From Tubulanus polymorphus (taxonomy: Eukaryota > Nemertea > Palaeonemertea > Tubulaniformes > Tubulanidae): a DNA stretch of 64,000 nucleotides. The notes beneath the pieces were generated by a model. That model ran no database searches and had not been told where the DNA came from. It was given only the letters and a program-made list of their open reading frames with translations. Made by a program: the position numbers and the translations under genes. The stretch covers positions 12,642,275-12,706,274 of the forward strand of contig NC_134032.1 in the NCBI RefSeq assembly GCF_964204645.1, in the 5' to 3' direction. Of this stretch, positions 23,301 through 34,450 are shown one piece after another (positions within the stretch are counted from its first letter, which is position 1; every line of letters starts with the position of its first letter).

Positions 23301-26300
23301 TCATAACGTCATAACGTCATAACAAGCCAGTTTTTTACTCTTTATCGACGTGAATTTTCTCAAAGACGTTAATCTTGGTTATGTTGGAGCTGGTTTCTTT
23401 TTAACTTGCCGATTCATCAAAAGATTGCTGTTTTTTCCTGCCCCAAAGATTTTACATATTAACGTAGAGTGAATCACGATCTAAGATGCTGATAATTGAG
23501 CTTTAAGTCTCATCTGTATTCTATGCGCGAATTAAGCTTTCTACCGTTTTTCGTAACGGGATGAGTAGCTACAGATCCGTGCGTGATCTGAAAGCAAATC
23601 GCTACTGTGGCAATTGAGGATCCACCGGTGTGGCAATCGTGGATTCCAATTGTGGCAAGTGAGGATATACCAAGTGAACTAGTGTGCAGTAGGATATCGA
23701 CTACAGTGGAACCTCGTTACAGCGAATTTCATGGGACCAGAAAATCTGTCCGTTATAATCGATAGTTCGTTGTATCCAGTATGAAATTAATTTAATTGTC
23801 TTACTTGGGACAAACTTCTACACATGTATTTGTTATTTCCGATGAATCGTCGTATCATAGTTCGTTATAACGAGGTTCCGCTGTACTGCGGCTACTGATA
23901 ATTCCACTCGTAGCAAGTGAGGATCTGATGTGCAGTCGGATCTTCCGTGTCTTGCACCTGGATGATTTGACTATTCTTTTCAACGTCTGCTTTGTTCTCC
24001 GAACCTTCCCAAATACTCTACGAGTTCCGAACCAACACTTCTTTATGTTTGTAATCACGCTTTGCTTACTTGATTTCCTTTTCTACTAGTTACCTACTCT
24101 TTCTCTCTCTCCCTCTTCCCTCTCCCCAAAACTCGTTTTTGAAAAATTGTTTGGAAGTGGAAAAAATCTCAATAATCTAAGTCAATCAAAAACGAATTTA
24201 TTTTCATCAAGTGTTTGTCTGACAATATAACGGCACCGTCTTGATTTTTTTCAGGGTCGAAGGAAAGCGTTTATCGTACGGTTACTTACCGGGGTTTGGA
24301 GCCACGGATCGAAATTGCGAGGAAGACAACGGCCGGAACGATATAGCCGCCATTTGTCGACATCTCCTACAAAATTTAGGAATAACCGACCCCTTATGGG
24401 GCGCATTTGTAAGTATATATGATAATTTTCGGTATAGAAATCGCCTGAACCGTATGCGCGTGCTGCCCCCTATTGTTTCAAAGCGGCGAGTTTTATGTCG
24501 AATATTTCTACATTTGAAATGAGGGACTTTTTATCTGGGATTTTGAGATCTTTTTGAATCGGTTTTCGGCTGTTCACTGAGAACGTGAACGTTTGTGGTC
24601 GATCGTCGCACAACTTAGTCGTGGCATCGTTTCATGGTTTCGTCAGATTTAAATCAGCACGCGTCAAATTTCATCGTCTGATCCAAAATAATCGATATGT
24701 CGTTGTACTAATTGTACATACCCTACTTGTCTCTCGCCTCTTTCATGATATTCTCACTACTCTCTCATCTCTCTCCGCTCCTCTCTTCTCAAATTGTTCC
24801 CACGTCTTCCGTTCCTCTTTGAGAAATCTTTTTCATTTTCTATACCCTCTAATTCTCTTCGACCTCCCTCTCTCTCGTTAGGTGAAATCATCATTATACG
24901 TATGTTATTTTTCCTGTGCGTGACGAGCGACTATACGCGAACCAAATACAAATCTGTTTTGAATGCAGAAATGTATCTCCCGAGACATTTCATTTACGAC
25001 GACTTTCTTCTCACATTTCTTCTTCTCCGTTCCCAATCGTCAACTCTCACTCCCTCCCTCCACCCCTCTTCCATCTGCACGACTAACTCTCTCTCTCCTG
25101 TCTCTCTTGCTCTCTAGTCAATTATTATATCGCCATCTCTATCTTCTCCCTCTGGTTGCTTCGCCCTCTCGTTCTCCCTCTCTCTCTCTTCACTCTCAGC
25201 TGATATGAATGATTCATTACCTCGGTTCATGTTTCGGTAATGGAACTGTCAAAGTGAAGGGCATGCGCTGTGAAATTTGATATTTATGGATTTAGTGTCT
25301 TTACATAGATGAATCTTGTGCTCGTTGTAGATGTAACTGATTGTACAAGCGGGTTTCTATGTAGGCCAATGTCCCCAAGGTCAAGACACATGTCTTACAC
25401 TAGAAATTCAGCTAGTTGCCTATACAATCCGGTGGATAGATGTGAAATTAGGATATTGCTCTGATGCTATGTGTTGCTCCCACCTCCCGATTAACAAACT
25501 ATGTAAAAGCTCCTCACTTGGGAAGCGTAACTGATATGGAGCAGAAAGCAGCTACCACTATCTCCAAACTCTTTAAGGGACTGTAAGGAGATATGTGACC
25601 TTCTACGTGATGAAGTCATCTTTGAACGGGAGGTATGTTACCTCCAACAAGGGGAGGTATGATAAGATTTATAGCTCCCGTTCAGAAGTATAAAGGTGCC
25701 ACGGAGGTATGGAATGATGTAAACGAATAGCTAAAAAAAGCGCTGCTGTGAGGATTAGTCGTATTGAAGCACCTGTTTTGTAGTGTTATTGATAGGCTCG
25801 AGATTAATTTGCCGTATTTCAGCGAAACGTCGAAATCATGATTAATGATTAACGATAGCAATTTGCCGCTTGTCGCAGGCAATTCCTGTCGCATTCACTG
25901 ACAACCTGTCCCACCGTGGGCGATTGCTAAGTATCAAGAGACAAGGAGAAAATGGGAACCCGTATCCCCGTAACGCGCGATAAGGGGGGCGGGGAGGAGC
26001 GTGACCATCAGGAAATCTATACCAGTATGTGATCCGGATGGGAACAGCAGGTTGCGAGCGGCAAATTTCGTCCAAAAAATCCACCAGCCTGCCCACAGCT
26101 ATACTGTATTGAGTTTTTAGTCACAACCTTTTAGTCAAACCTGTAAAATGCACGGTTAAAATGGTGAACTAATTCGGCAAATTCTTGAGTCCGTTGAGAA
26201 AGTGTTATTATGATGTTTTCTGTCACGCGATTCTACGGCATTTTGTGACAAATTGCTCGGTTCTACGGAGAAAAGATTGCGTGAGGAGACGTCCGTTAAT

Positions 26301-28132
26301 CTTTTGGAGTGTTTATAATATCGACGTCACGATGCTTGCCGGAATCTAGCGAGGTTTACCCGAATCTAACGAGGTTCACCGAAATCTAACGAGGTTTACC
26401 CGAATCTAACGAGGTAAACTGGAATCTAATTAGGTTAACCGGAATCTAACGAGGTTAACCGGAATCTAACGAGGTTTACCCGAATCTAACGAGGTTACCC
26501 GGAATCTAACGAGGTAAACCGGAATCTAACGAGTTTTACCGGAATCTAACGAGGTTTACCCGAATCTAACGAAGTTAACCGGAATCTAACGAGGTTAACC
26601 GGAATCTAACGAGGTTAACCGGAATCTAACGAGGTTAACGGGAATCTAACGAGGTTAACCGGAATCTAACGAGGTTAACGCGAATCTAACGAGGTAAACC
26701 GGAATCTAACGAGGTAAACCGGAATCTAACGAGTTTTACCGGAATCTAACGAGGTTATACGGAATCTAATGAGGTATACCCGAATCTAACGATGTAAACC
26801 GGAATCTAACGAGTTTTACCCGAATCTAACGAGGTAAACCGGAATCTAACGAGGTTCACCGGAATCTAACTTCTTATTTGAGTCATGATGTTTACCGCAA
26901 TATCATGAGGTTTGTTATGTGAGTCACGACATGTTTACCGGGATCTCGCTAACTCGGATTGTTTTCGGATCCCTGAAGGAATCGCTGTTCTCGTTGTGTC
27001 CTTGAGTTTTATCTTTGAAAAGTCAGTTCGATAACGGACTCGCAATGTCTCTGTCTCTCAATGCAGGCAACGTATTTCTTCCCTTCATTCCTCATTATCC
27101 TTCTCTCTCCACCTATCTCTCCATCGCCCCGCCTCCACTCCCCAGCCTCCATTTCCTCTTTGGCCCCATTCTCACTGTCCTCCTCCTCTTGTTCATCCTT
27201 AAACCCACCGCGCACCTTCGCCCCGATAGAGCATATAATCGTTCAGTTTTACAGTATCCTCGGTATAATCATCATTTTCAAGTCGTACTGAATCGACATG
27301 CTTCAATAACGGTTTTCTGTGATATCGTTGATCGAGATAAAGCTGGCGAGCGCTTGAAGTTATCGCGCAGCGTGTGATTGTATACGCGTTTTAGTGAAGA
27401 ACTGCCACGTGAATAATTGATCTCCGATAACACTTTAACCCTTTCGCATGGAATGCATTTTCAAGGCGACAGATCAAGAAAATACCACGAGGGCGTTTCG
27501 ACTTCCTAAAGCTTCTTAGGTTGCGGCATAGCCTTGTTGTTATTCAGTAACCTATCCGTGGATTAGTTTCACGATCGGGTATCTGAGGAAACATTGATTA
27601 AATGCTCAAAAATGTGTAGAGTATCGCTCAAATCTTTATGGTACCCGCGCTGGTAAAAGCTTGCCGCCAACGATTGGTTCGTTTGGCTGTATAACTAAAT
27701 GGCTACAGAACTCCAAGGTTGAACTTCAGTTGTTATATGATTAGGAGAAGTGACTGCACCGGGATCGGACCAGCAAGCGTGTTTACCAGTAGACCAATAG
27801 AACAATTTGGCCAGTGCGTAGAACTATAACAGAAGGGAAGGCCGACTCGTGACGTCATTAATACATTGTCTTATTCCGTAATAGTTCTCCGTTATAGTTT
27901 AGTTGGCCAGTACATCCTCGCTTGCCAGGGTTCGATTACCGTTTTGACCGAGTTAGATGTAAAATAATGTTTTTTTCTGTGTTATTTTCAGGTGTCGAAT
28001 ATGAGTTGCGAGAAGAGCCCAGAAGAACGACTGATATTTCGTAATACGAGCAAATATCACCAATGGATGCAGGAAGATGCCGGACACGGCTACGTGTTGA
28101 CGTTGCAGTGCATGATAGCGCCATCTACCTGA
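17380..28132 (+). CDS. unrecognised secreted or membrane-anchored six-cysteine protein (160 aa)
   Basis: Four exons join in frame: 17380-17461, 23116-23221, 24255-24408 and 27992-28132 (483 nt). All have GT/AG borders and compatible phases (1, 2, 0). Exon 1 is a hydrophobic leader (MDIVLFIVGFIIILIAENYA) that could be a signal peptide or an anchor. The mature part has six cysteines in the contexts VTCGD, WTCND, RNCEE, AICRH, MSCEK and LQCMI, compatible with three disulfides, plus potential glycosylation sites NMS and NTS in the last exon. I recognise no family. The middle exon (LSYGYLPGFGATDRNCEEDN) looks well constrained. The long introns hold many repeats, including the 20-bp array at 26341-26870. 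Exon phase closure and a clean leader argue that the model is real. Extra exons or UTR introns cannot be excluded. Confidence 0.68.
17462..23115 (+). other. intron 1 of the 160-aa protein gene
   Basis: 5.6 kb without supported coding sequence. It contains a decayed stretch resembling Tigger/pogo termini (CGTTATAACGAACT at about 18990-19100), a CTGT run near 21855, a G run near 22420 and the 42-bp tandem repeat at 22549-22690. Small frames here are not convincing. Confidence 0.45.
22549..22690 (+). repeat. 42-bp tandem repeat, about 3.4 copies
   Basis: TCAATAAAA recurs at 22551, 22592, 22634 and 22676, each followed by ACCGGGACTGYCC and a variant of GATCACCCTATGACG. The units are nearly identical. 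Confidence 0.85.
23588..23945 (+). repeat. 'CAGTAGGACATC' minisatellite interrupted by a MITE
   Basis: Units of the ~85-bp family flank a 180-bp insertion. The left part ends GTGCAGTAGGATATCGAC-TA and the right part resumes TA-CTGCGGCTACTGATAATTCC, so removing the insertion and one TA restores a normal unit. Confidence 0.7.
23702..23885. mobile_element. Tigger/pogo-like MITE with TA duplication
   Basis: The body is 23704-23883, with ends CAGTGGAACCTCGTTA and TAACGAGGTTCCGCTG as inverted repeats and TA at both sides. This is the typical terminal motif and target site of Tigger/pogo members of the Tc1/mariner superfamily. At 180 bp it cannot encode a transposase. Confidence 0.8.
24409..27991 (+). 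other. intron 3 of the 160-aa protein gene
   Basis: CT-rich stretches at about 24720-24880 and 25010-25210 produce long spurious reading frames. The 20-bp array occupies 26341-26870, and another pyrimidine-rich stretch is at about 27075-27200. I see no exon with convincing borders. Confidence 0.5.
26341..26870 (+). repeat. 20-bp minisatellite, 26.5 copies
   Basis: The unit is GGAATCTAACGAGGTTAACC with substitutions only; the register is kept at exactly 20 bp throughout. Variant units such as GAGTTTTACC and GAGGTAAACC recur in a fixed order at about 26511, 26711 and 26791, hinting at duplications of multi-unit blocks. Degenerate remnants continue to about 26950. Confidence 0.95.
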
Positions 28133-29215
28133 TCTATTGCGAACTATATACATTGTATTTATACATTGTACGAATAATTCAAGGTTTTGGTAATTCAATG
28201 TGATAAAGGAACATTTTAAATGTCTCAAGGAGTTGTCGGAAACCTAAAAAGTTTTTGGGTGAATTCTTAATTATAGTTTCTCCTTAAAGAAATTGCAAGT
28301 TGTACAATGGATGCCCTCCGAGTTGTGGACAGGAGTCTCAGCTATGAATACATGACTGAATGCGCATCCAATTTGGAGTCATCCATCTCGAAAATAACTA
28401 TTAAGTCACTGAACATTGTCTCATAATCATTAATGACAGGACCAGCCTATTTTTTCTAAACTGTCTTCGATGACTGTTGCGTCGAAATATTTGAAGAGTC
28501 GAATCTGCTGAGTGGACTAGACCGAACCATGGACTCTAGAATGACTCAAGAATTCGTCAGGTCGCACTTAGATCCGACGCGAGTCTCGGCCTTTTCGCAA
28601 TGCGACCTGAGTGTTCTTATTAAAGACCTAATTGCAGACGATTGCGTGGGATCTTAGTGCGGTCTTAGTGCGACCTGACTTATGCGTAAGAGTCAACAGA
28701 TGATATATATTTTTGTAAATTTGATCCAGGCATGATGCAGGATGCGTCGGTTCTATCGCTTTAATAGTTGACTTTAGTTAAAACATCGCAAATCATCTAA
28801 TTTTAACTGCGAAGTCCAACCTAACCAGGAACTATCGAACCGGATACTGAGGTATAATTATATAAAGTAAGGTGAATGATGTATATATTTGTTTATACCT
28901 AAAGGCATTTCTGACGTTCTGAAACATTTCCATAGATTTTCTAACCGTAGAATTCACTGTTAGATTTCGCTAATGATAATGATGATGATAATAATAAAGT
29001 AATACCTATGTCAGAAAGAGTTGGAAAGGTTTCCTTTAGCTGAGAGTATATTTTCAACGTTTCCACTATATCCCGATAGTCATCTTCGGGAATACTGAAT
29101 TCGTGATATAGTCGAAATGTTGAAAAAAAAATCATCGAGGGATTTACCTTCGATAATTCGGAAACATCCCGGTCAATATCGGTAATCGATCCAAGTTGAT
29201 CAGATCGAATTGAGC
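28133..29215. other. intergenic, downstream of the 160-aa protein gene
   Basis: No gene is supported. It contains a small foldback at 28557-28678 (TCAGGTCGCACTTAGATCC, answered by GGATCTTAGTGC and TGCGACCTGA). A TATAGTCGAAATGTTG motif near 29107 resembles the sequence at the very start of the window. Confidence 0.4.
28557..28678. repeat. foldback with AGGTCGCACTTAGATCC ends
   Basis: The left arm TCAGGTCGCACTTAGATCC and the right arm GGATCTTAGTGCGGTC..GTGCGACCTGA are inverted copies about 120 bp apart overall. The right arm contains a duplicated half. Confidence 0.55.
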
Positions 29216-29225
29216 GGGGTGTATC

Positions 29226-29533
29226 CTGCATCCTCCCCCGGCAGGGATTCGAACCTGGTGGCATCGAAACTCGCCGGTACGGAACCCTGACACACTACCC
29301 AAAATGCGCAGCCTATAGATGATGCCACTATTAGCCAATCAGAAATCTCGTTTTATCTTAGCCCGGGTTTTTTCTAGTTATAGTTTATCCGTGAAGTTTG
29401 CTTGAGCGATTATACAACGGGCAATCTGATTGGTGCTGCAAGTTTTTCTGCGGTAAACCTGGGGTTCGCACCGTTGCTCAGTGTAGCGATGCCATCAGAT
29501 TCGAATCTTTTCCGAGGGAGGATGGGTCTACTG
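29226..29533. mobile_element. foldback element with tRNA-like ends, copy 1
   Basis: The left end on the minus strand and the right end on the plus strand both contain a tRNA-like stretch with a B-box (GGTTCGAATCC and variant) followed by a GAGGGAGGAT-type end. The centre (GATTTCTGATTGGCTAATAG-like, TTATCTTAGCCCGGGTTTT) is shared with copy 2 at 31433-31771. There is no ORF. It may be two head-to-head SINE-like heads or a DNA element with tRNA-derived termini. Confidence 0.55.
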
Positions 29534-31060
29534 TTAGAACGGAGTGATGTGAACGTAAGTATAGCTTTTTGGAATCCCAATGGCACGTTTTAATCGTTAA
29601 TGTACTGTCAAAATTGACTGTTTATTATTTGAAATAAGAGATTATCAATCTACGGAGAAACATCCGGCATTTGAGAGATTAGCGGATATTAAGACGTTCG
29701 TTTTTATATGAAAAGATGCCGGAAAATGTAATAAAAAATCGATTGAAATAGAACGTGCTGAGGGATGATTAAGATAATTCTCTCGGCATATTGAAACGGA
29801 TTAAATTTGAAAATCCCAGTTTGTGACGATGAAAAATCCTAGGTGTATCATTACAGAATATGATTGAAAGTGCTCATTACCAGAAATCTCCGGTGAAAAT
29901 AGCCAGAAAAAACTAATTTGAAAGTTTATTATTTCCTTGAAAATAGCGACGTTAATCATATGATGTATGTATTGCTTAGAATTTTCGATAATGTATAACT
30001 TGGTAAAAGATATTACAGTGATGTAGTGCACACCCATTTAAACACTACCTTAATAATCAGAAACATTCATCATGAAAACTCATTAAATAGAAAAACACTC
30101 CATTATTCACAATTGTTATTTCTAAACGCCACTATCGATGACGTAGTACACAAAGTCATCACCTCTTAATGCGGACTCAGATCACAAATAGTTACTGTCA
30201 ATATAAAAAGCCCGTTGTTGTGACGATTTTTACAGCGTCAGGAAATCAATTATGCAGCTGTAGCGGCGGGAGTATCTCAGCTGCGTAGAACTGATACCTG
30301 TAGCGTACGAATCTGTAGCGTTTTACCTGTTATTGCATCCTCGCTTGCCAAGGGCCCAGTATCACTCCCGAACTCGCTTCCACCAGCCCCCTGGCCTCAC
30401 GAAGCGTGATTTCATTACTGGCGCTGTTGCGCATGAAGTCATATATCGATTTGCGAAATACTTCCTTGTTCGGTAAAACATTCGCTGATTGGTCCATTTA
30501 ACGGGAAAACCAACAGAAGTCTACTGTCGGTTTGTTACAAGCGCTGTGATTGGTACGACCGGATTCTGGTCGGCTAGTAACGACTCCAACGACTCGTGAG
30601 GTCAAGGGGTTCGGGGAACAGCTTTAGCGTAGTGGGTTCGAATCCCTTGACGGGTGAAGATGCTGTTATTGTAGCTGTAAGCATCGACAATCAATTTACT
30701 GTAATTGGAATGAGCTTGTTAATCAGCCTTTTTTCATAATGATTAGCTAAACGAATTAAGATACAATGTACTGATATATCAATTTGGTTTTAGTTAATTT
30801 TTAACAAGTCGCGCTGATTAATTAGTCGAATTTGATAGATGAAGTGTATTATCGCTATATCAATATTAATCAATAAGTAAATGGATATGTATTATTTTAC
30901 TTGTTAATAATGAAATGTATTAAATTTTCCAAATATATGATATTTATGTAAAAATACTTGAATAGATTGTTAGCTCTGTTGTTTTACCTCTTTTCAAAAA
31001 ACTCCATCAAAATGGTTGAATTTCTTTGCGTTGTAGTGCAACACTGCCCGTGCAATATAG
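29534..31060. other. intergenic, AT-rich
   Basis: No supported gene. A tRNA-like fragment lies at about 30609-30654 (GCTTTAGCGTAGTGG then GGTTCGAATCCC), which looks like an A-box/B-box pair with shortened spacing and is not a foldable tRNA. Confidence 0.4.
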
Positions 31061-31345
31061 AGGACTATCTTGTGACAAGTGAAAATCCACTAGGCTTGCT
31101 AGTGTGCAATAGGACATTGTGCCAATTGAGGATCCGTTTTGTTTCAAAGTAAAGATTCAGCAGGTGTCGCTAGTGTGCAGTACGACATTAACAACTGTAG
31201 GAAAACTATTTTCCACTCGTAGAAAGTGAGGTTCAAGAAGGTCAGTGTGCAATAGGACATCAACAAACAAACAGTATCTACTACTTGTTAATAGAGGATT
31301 TCGCTTGTGGCAAGCGAGTTTCCACATGGTGCGCTAGTGTGCAGT
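31061..31345 (+). repeat. 'CAGTAGGACATC' minisatellite, about 3-4 units
   Basis: Successive units contain AAGTGA or AAGCGAG, a gapped GCTAGTGTGCAGTAGGACAT and an ACTTGTTAATAGAGGATTT-type end, at about 80-90 bp spacing and strongly diverged. Confidence 0.6.
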
Positions 31346-31422
31346 AGGGCACAAATATCCACCGAATTCTGAACACAACATCGAAGTTGTTTCTTCCAAT
31401 CAAAGACGTATAAACGATACAT

Positions 31423-31781
31423 ATAGGCCTACCATCCTCCCCCGGCAGGGATTCGAACCTGATGGCATCGAGATTGCCACGGCACGAAACCCTGCCATAA
31501 TCGACCGTGTGCGCAGATACATGCGCAGTTCAGATGATGTGATTTTTAGCCAATCAGTAATCCCGTTTTATTTTAGCCCGGGTTTTCCCATTTATAGTTC
31601 TTCCTTGAAATTTGCCTCAACGATTATACAACGAGCAATCTGATTGGTGCCGCCAGTTTTCGTTCGGAAAGCTGCGCATGTAGCTGCGCACCCGGTCTAC
31701 TGATGCAGGGGTTCGTGCCGTGGCTGAGTGTAGCGATGCCATCAGGTTCGAGTCCCTGCAGAGGGAGGATCATAGGCCTAC
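31423..31781. mobile_element. foldback element with tRNA-like ends, copy 2, with target duplication
   Basis: The body 31433-31771 begins CATCCTCCCCCGGCAGGGAT and ends with a near-complement (TCCCTGCAGAGGGAGGATC). It is flanked by the direct repeat ATAGGCCTAC (31423-31432 and 31772-31781). B-box-like GGTTCGAGTCC lies at the right end and its complement at the left, each preceded by CGATGCCATCA. A degenerate relative of one end appears near 34885-34945. Confidence 0.65.
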
Positions 31782-32197
31782 GTGCATGCTTCAATGGACC
31801 TCATTACGCAGCTGATTGCGAAGTGAAGCCCCGCTGCAGGTTTCCAATTCCACACAAACTAAACCCTTTGGCTGCCGGGGATATTTACAATACCACGCGT
31901 TACTTAATTTGTTATTCGATCGCCGTGTTACAAGGGCGAGCGACATTGCAAATAACCGAAACCGCCCCTGGCAGTCGGATACTCAACCCGTCCCGCGATC
32001 ACCATAGTAACGAACGTATTTATTACATATGGATATAAAAACCAAACTGTCCCTCTTGTGTTTGCCGCCTTGCATCTTGGAGTATAATCAGGCTGAATAC
32101 CCCAAGCTTGCATGAGGCATCAATCGTCTGATTCTCGGGTGACTTGCAGTGGCTTCAGTAGAAGTTCAAAATTCTGAAATGGAAATTCGCGCGAACG

Positions 32198-32401
32198 GTT
32201 GCCCAATTCGTCGCTAGGCAACGTAAATTGAATATTGACGTTTGCGCAATCGATATTTTTCGGAGAAATGAAAATAAATGACATTTTCTCTGACATTCAG
32301 TAAACACTGACTGAATCCCTCGTCGATGCGCGTTGCGCGGCAACCGACAAAATTGAATCAGCGGTCAATATTGACCAGACGACAGCTCGTTGCTTGGCAA
32401 C
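32198..32401. promoter_or_regulatory. cluster of X-box-like sites
   Basis: GTTGCGCGGCAAC (32332-32344) and GTTGCTTGGCAAC (32389-32401) are near-perfect X-boxes with one-base centres. A third pair of half-sites, GTTGCC and GGCAAC, at 32198-32222 is more widely spaced. An ATG at 32424 opens 19 codons ending at a possible donor (CACG|GTAAAA after 32480), so this may be a promoter plus first exon, but I could not find a convincing second exon. Confidence 0.35.
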
Positions 32402-32480
32402 ATCGACGAAGAAGTTTGACAACATGAGTTTGGAACGAGCAACCCCGGCGGTCGTAGATTTACATATTACCCGCTTCACG

Positions 32481-33720
32481 GTAAAATTCTGCCATGAATC
32501 ATAATCAGTTATTCAAATGATCGAATCTTTCTATAGCGATCTAGCGCAGATTACCTGATTTATGAGAGTAGGGAGAGAGGGGTTCGAAGGAGTAGATAGT
32601 ACAGGCGGAAAGGAAAAAGGGGAGGGACTAGGAGGGAGTGGAAAGAATAGAGGTCAGAGGAGATGATTCTGGAGGTGTAGAGGGATTAAGAGGAGGATAA
32701 AGAAGGTAGGTTGATATTCTTATGCGCATAGAGGCTTAAAAATCTTAAAGCACCTGACAGATTAGCTATCAGAGAGAGAGAATAGAACAAGATGAGAGCG
32801 ACGCTATGACTTAGTAATTCAAGAGCAAAGAACAACATTTTCTAGGCCACTGAACAGATACTGTGTATGGCGAAAGAAGAAAGTTTCCCAGCGGAAAATA
32901 CCGTACGTCTTTTTCACTGGCGAAAGAAGATAAACCCGTATGTCTTTTTATCAAATACAGGTGGATTTTGTCAGTCTCCGACATTATCAAATAACATCTC
33001 GACATTTGATAGATATGCATTACATGACCTAAGCCATAAGATTATCAACAAAAATAGATACCAGCGCTATGCTATTGATTTCGTTCGTTCTAAAATGGAG
33101 TGGATAATAACAATTAATGATAAATAGGTAGTTTTAGACGCCTAAACAAGTGTTGATCCTCCAACAACTGATACATGTAGGTGTGGTTCATTAATATTGA
33201 TATCTCCTTAGTTAAACTTATTCAAACACTCCTCCATTGGATCAACATTGGCGACAATAGATAACATTTTATGAAATTATATGATATTAGGGCAGTAAAG
33301 AGATTTTCAATTTGAATATATCGATAATTGAATTGAATTGACCGGCAACCAGTCTAGTCCGGATATATTGATATTGTAGTGCATATCCTTTCGAAAATGA
33401 TCGTCAAAATCTATCAAAATATAACCAGGGAAGTATCACACTTCCCTGATATAACATAAGAGTTAGAAATATATTTAATTACTGGATAAACGCACGAATT
33501 CATATTATTTGTTGGAACGACAATATTGATGTCGTAGTGCACATTGACTCGCACAATACCTCTTAAATAACGCATTCAATGTGATTCAGTACTGGTCATG
33601 CTGTACTGCGTAACCAGATGATATGATCATCTTAGGGATTATCGGATTATCTGGTCTATTTCGAACTGAAGAAGAATTCTGCGTAATGATTGCGCGCTAG
33701 TGATTTGCATTTTTGAATTC
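32481..33720. other. intergenic, purine-rich then AT-rich
   Basis: A purine-rich stretch runs from about 32560 to 32705. A frame at 32867-33127 lacks supporting signals. At 32960 an acceptor-like site would join in phase to the short 32424-32480 exon but reaches a stop after 23 codons. No gene is called. Confidence 0.35.
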
Positions 33721-33721
33721 T

Positions 33722-33995
33722 AATACGGGTTATAGGCCTTACGTTCGGTACCGGAAGTAGGTCTCAGTTTTCGCGTCAGCCAACTACATTTCAATGAAAA
33801 TCCGTCGGTTCAAGTTTCCAGTAAGCATTTTCTCAAAAAAATTGGGAAATCTTGGAAAAGGTGAGTGCGTGTATAGTTTTTGAGAAAATGCTTACTGGAA
33901 ACTTGAACCGACGGATTTTCATTGAAATGTAGTTGGTTGATACGAAAACGGTTACCTACTTCCGGTAAAGAACGTTAGGCCTATAACCCGTATTT
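33722..33995. repeat. long inverted repeat (foldback), arms ~110 bp
   Basis: The left arm from AATACGGGTTATAGGCC to ..GTAAGCATTTTCTCAAAAA is answered, after about 45 bp, by TTTTTGAGAAAATGCTTAC.. to GGCCTATAACCCGTATT. The inner 80 bp of the arms are nearly perfect. Confidence 0.85.
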
Positions 33996-34184
33996 GGAGC
34001 AAGCAGTAGGCCAGTGTATTTAAGAATTCTGGCTATCTTTGGGAAAGGCTGATGCACGCGCCTCGGGGCGTTCGTCTGGAAGATTTATGTGCGATGGAGC
34101 GGATAATCTAATGAGGTGACTACTGTGGCTGTTGTAACTGCTGTTAATTACAGCATAAAACTTAATTAACACACAGACAGATGC

Positions 34185-34450
34185 CAGTCCCACAGTGTTG
34201 CGTGGGTTTGATATAATTCTAGACCAGGTTCAGTTTAATCATGGGCTCTAAAGACCATAGTTTAGTTTGAGCATCGTGCATCAAGTTCTATATCGATTCA
34301 ATAACCAGTTTCACAGTTGTGCGGGTTTAATCTGATTCAAGACCCAGTTCCACAGTTGCGTGCGGTTTAAGTTGACTATGGATCCGGTTCCAAAGTTATG
34401 TGGGCGTACTTGACTGGGCACACAGTTTCACAGTTATGTGGGTTAAATTT
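34185..34450 (+). repeat. ~55-bp tandem repeat, 'CAGTTCCACAGTTGTGTGGG' family
   Basis: About five diverged units contain CCAGTTYCACAGTTRTGYGGG, TTTAATTTGA and GACC. Isolated relatives lie near 23236-23300, and inverted ones near 54890-54990. Confidence 0.65.

Noticed and set aside
24585-25208. Several ~100-codon frames with Ser/Leu-rich proteins
   Set aside because: They follow CT-rich low-complexity intron DNA with several frames open at once.
30609-30654. tRNA gene
   Set aside because: It has A-box-like and B-box-like words, but spacing is too short and no cloverleaf can be drawn.
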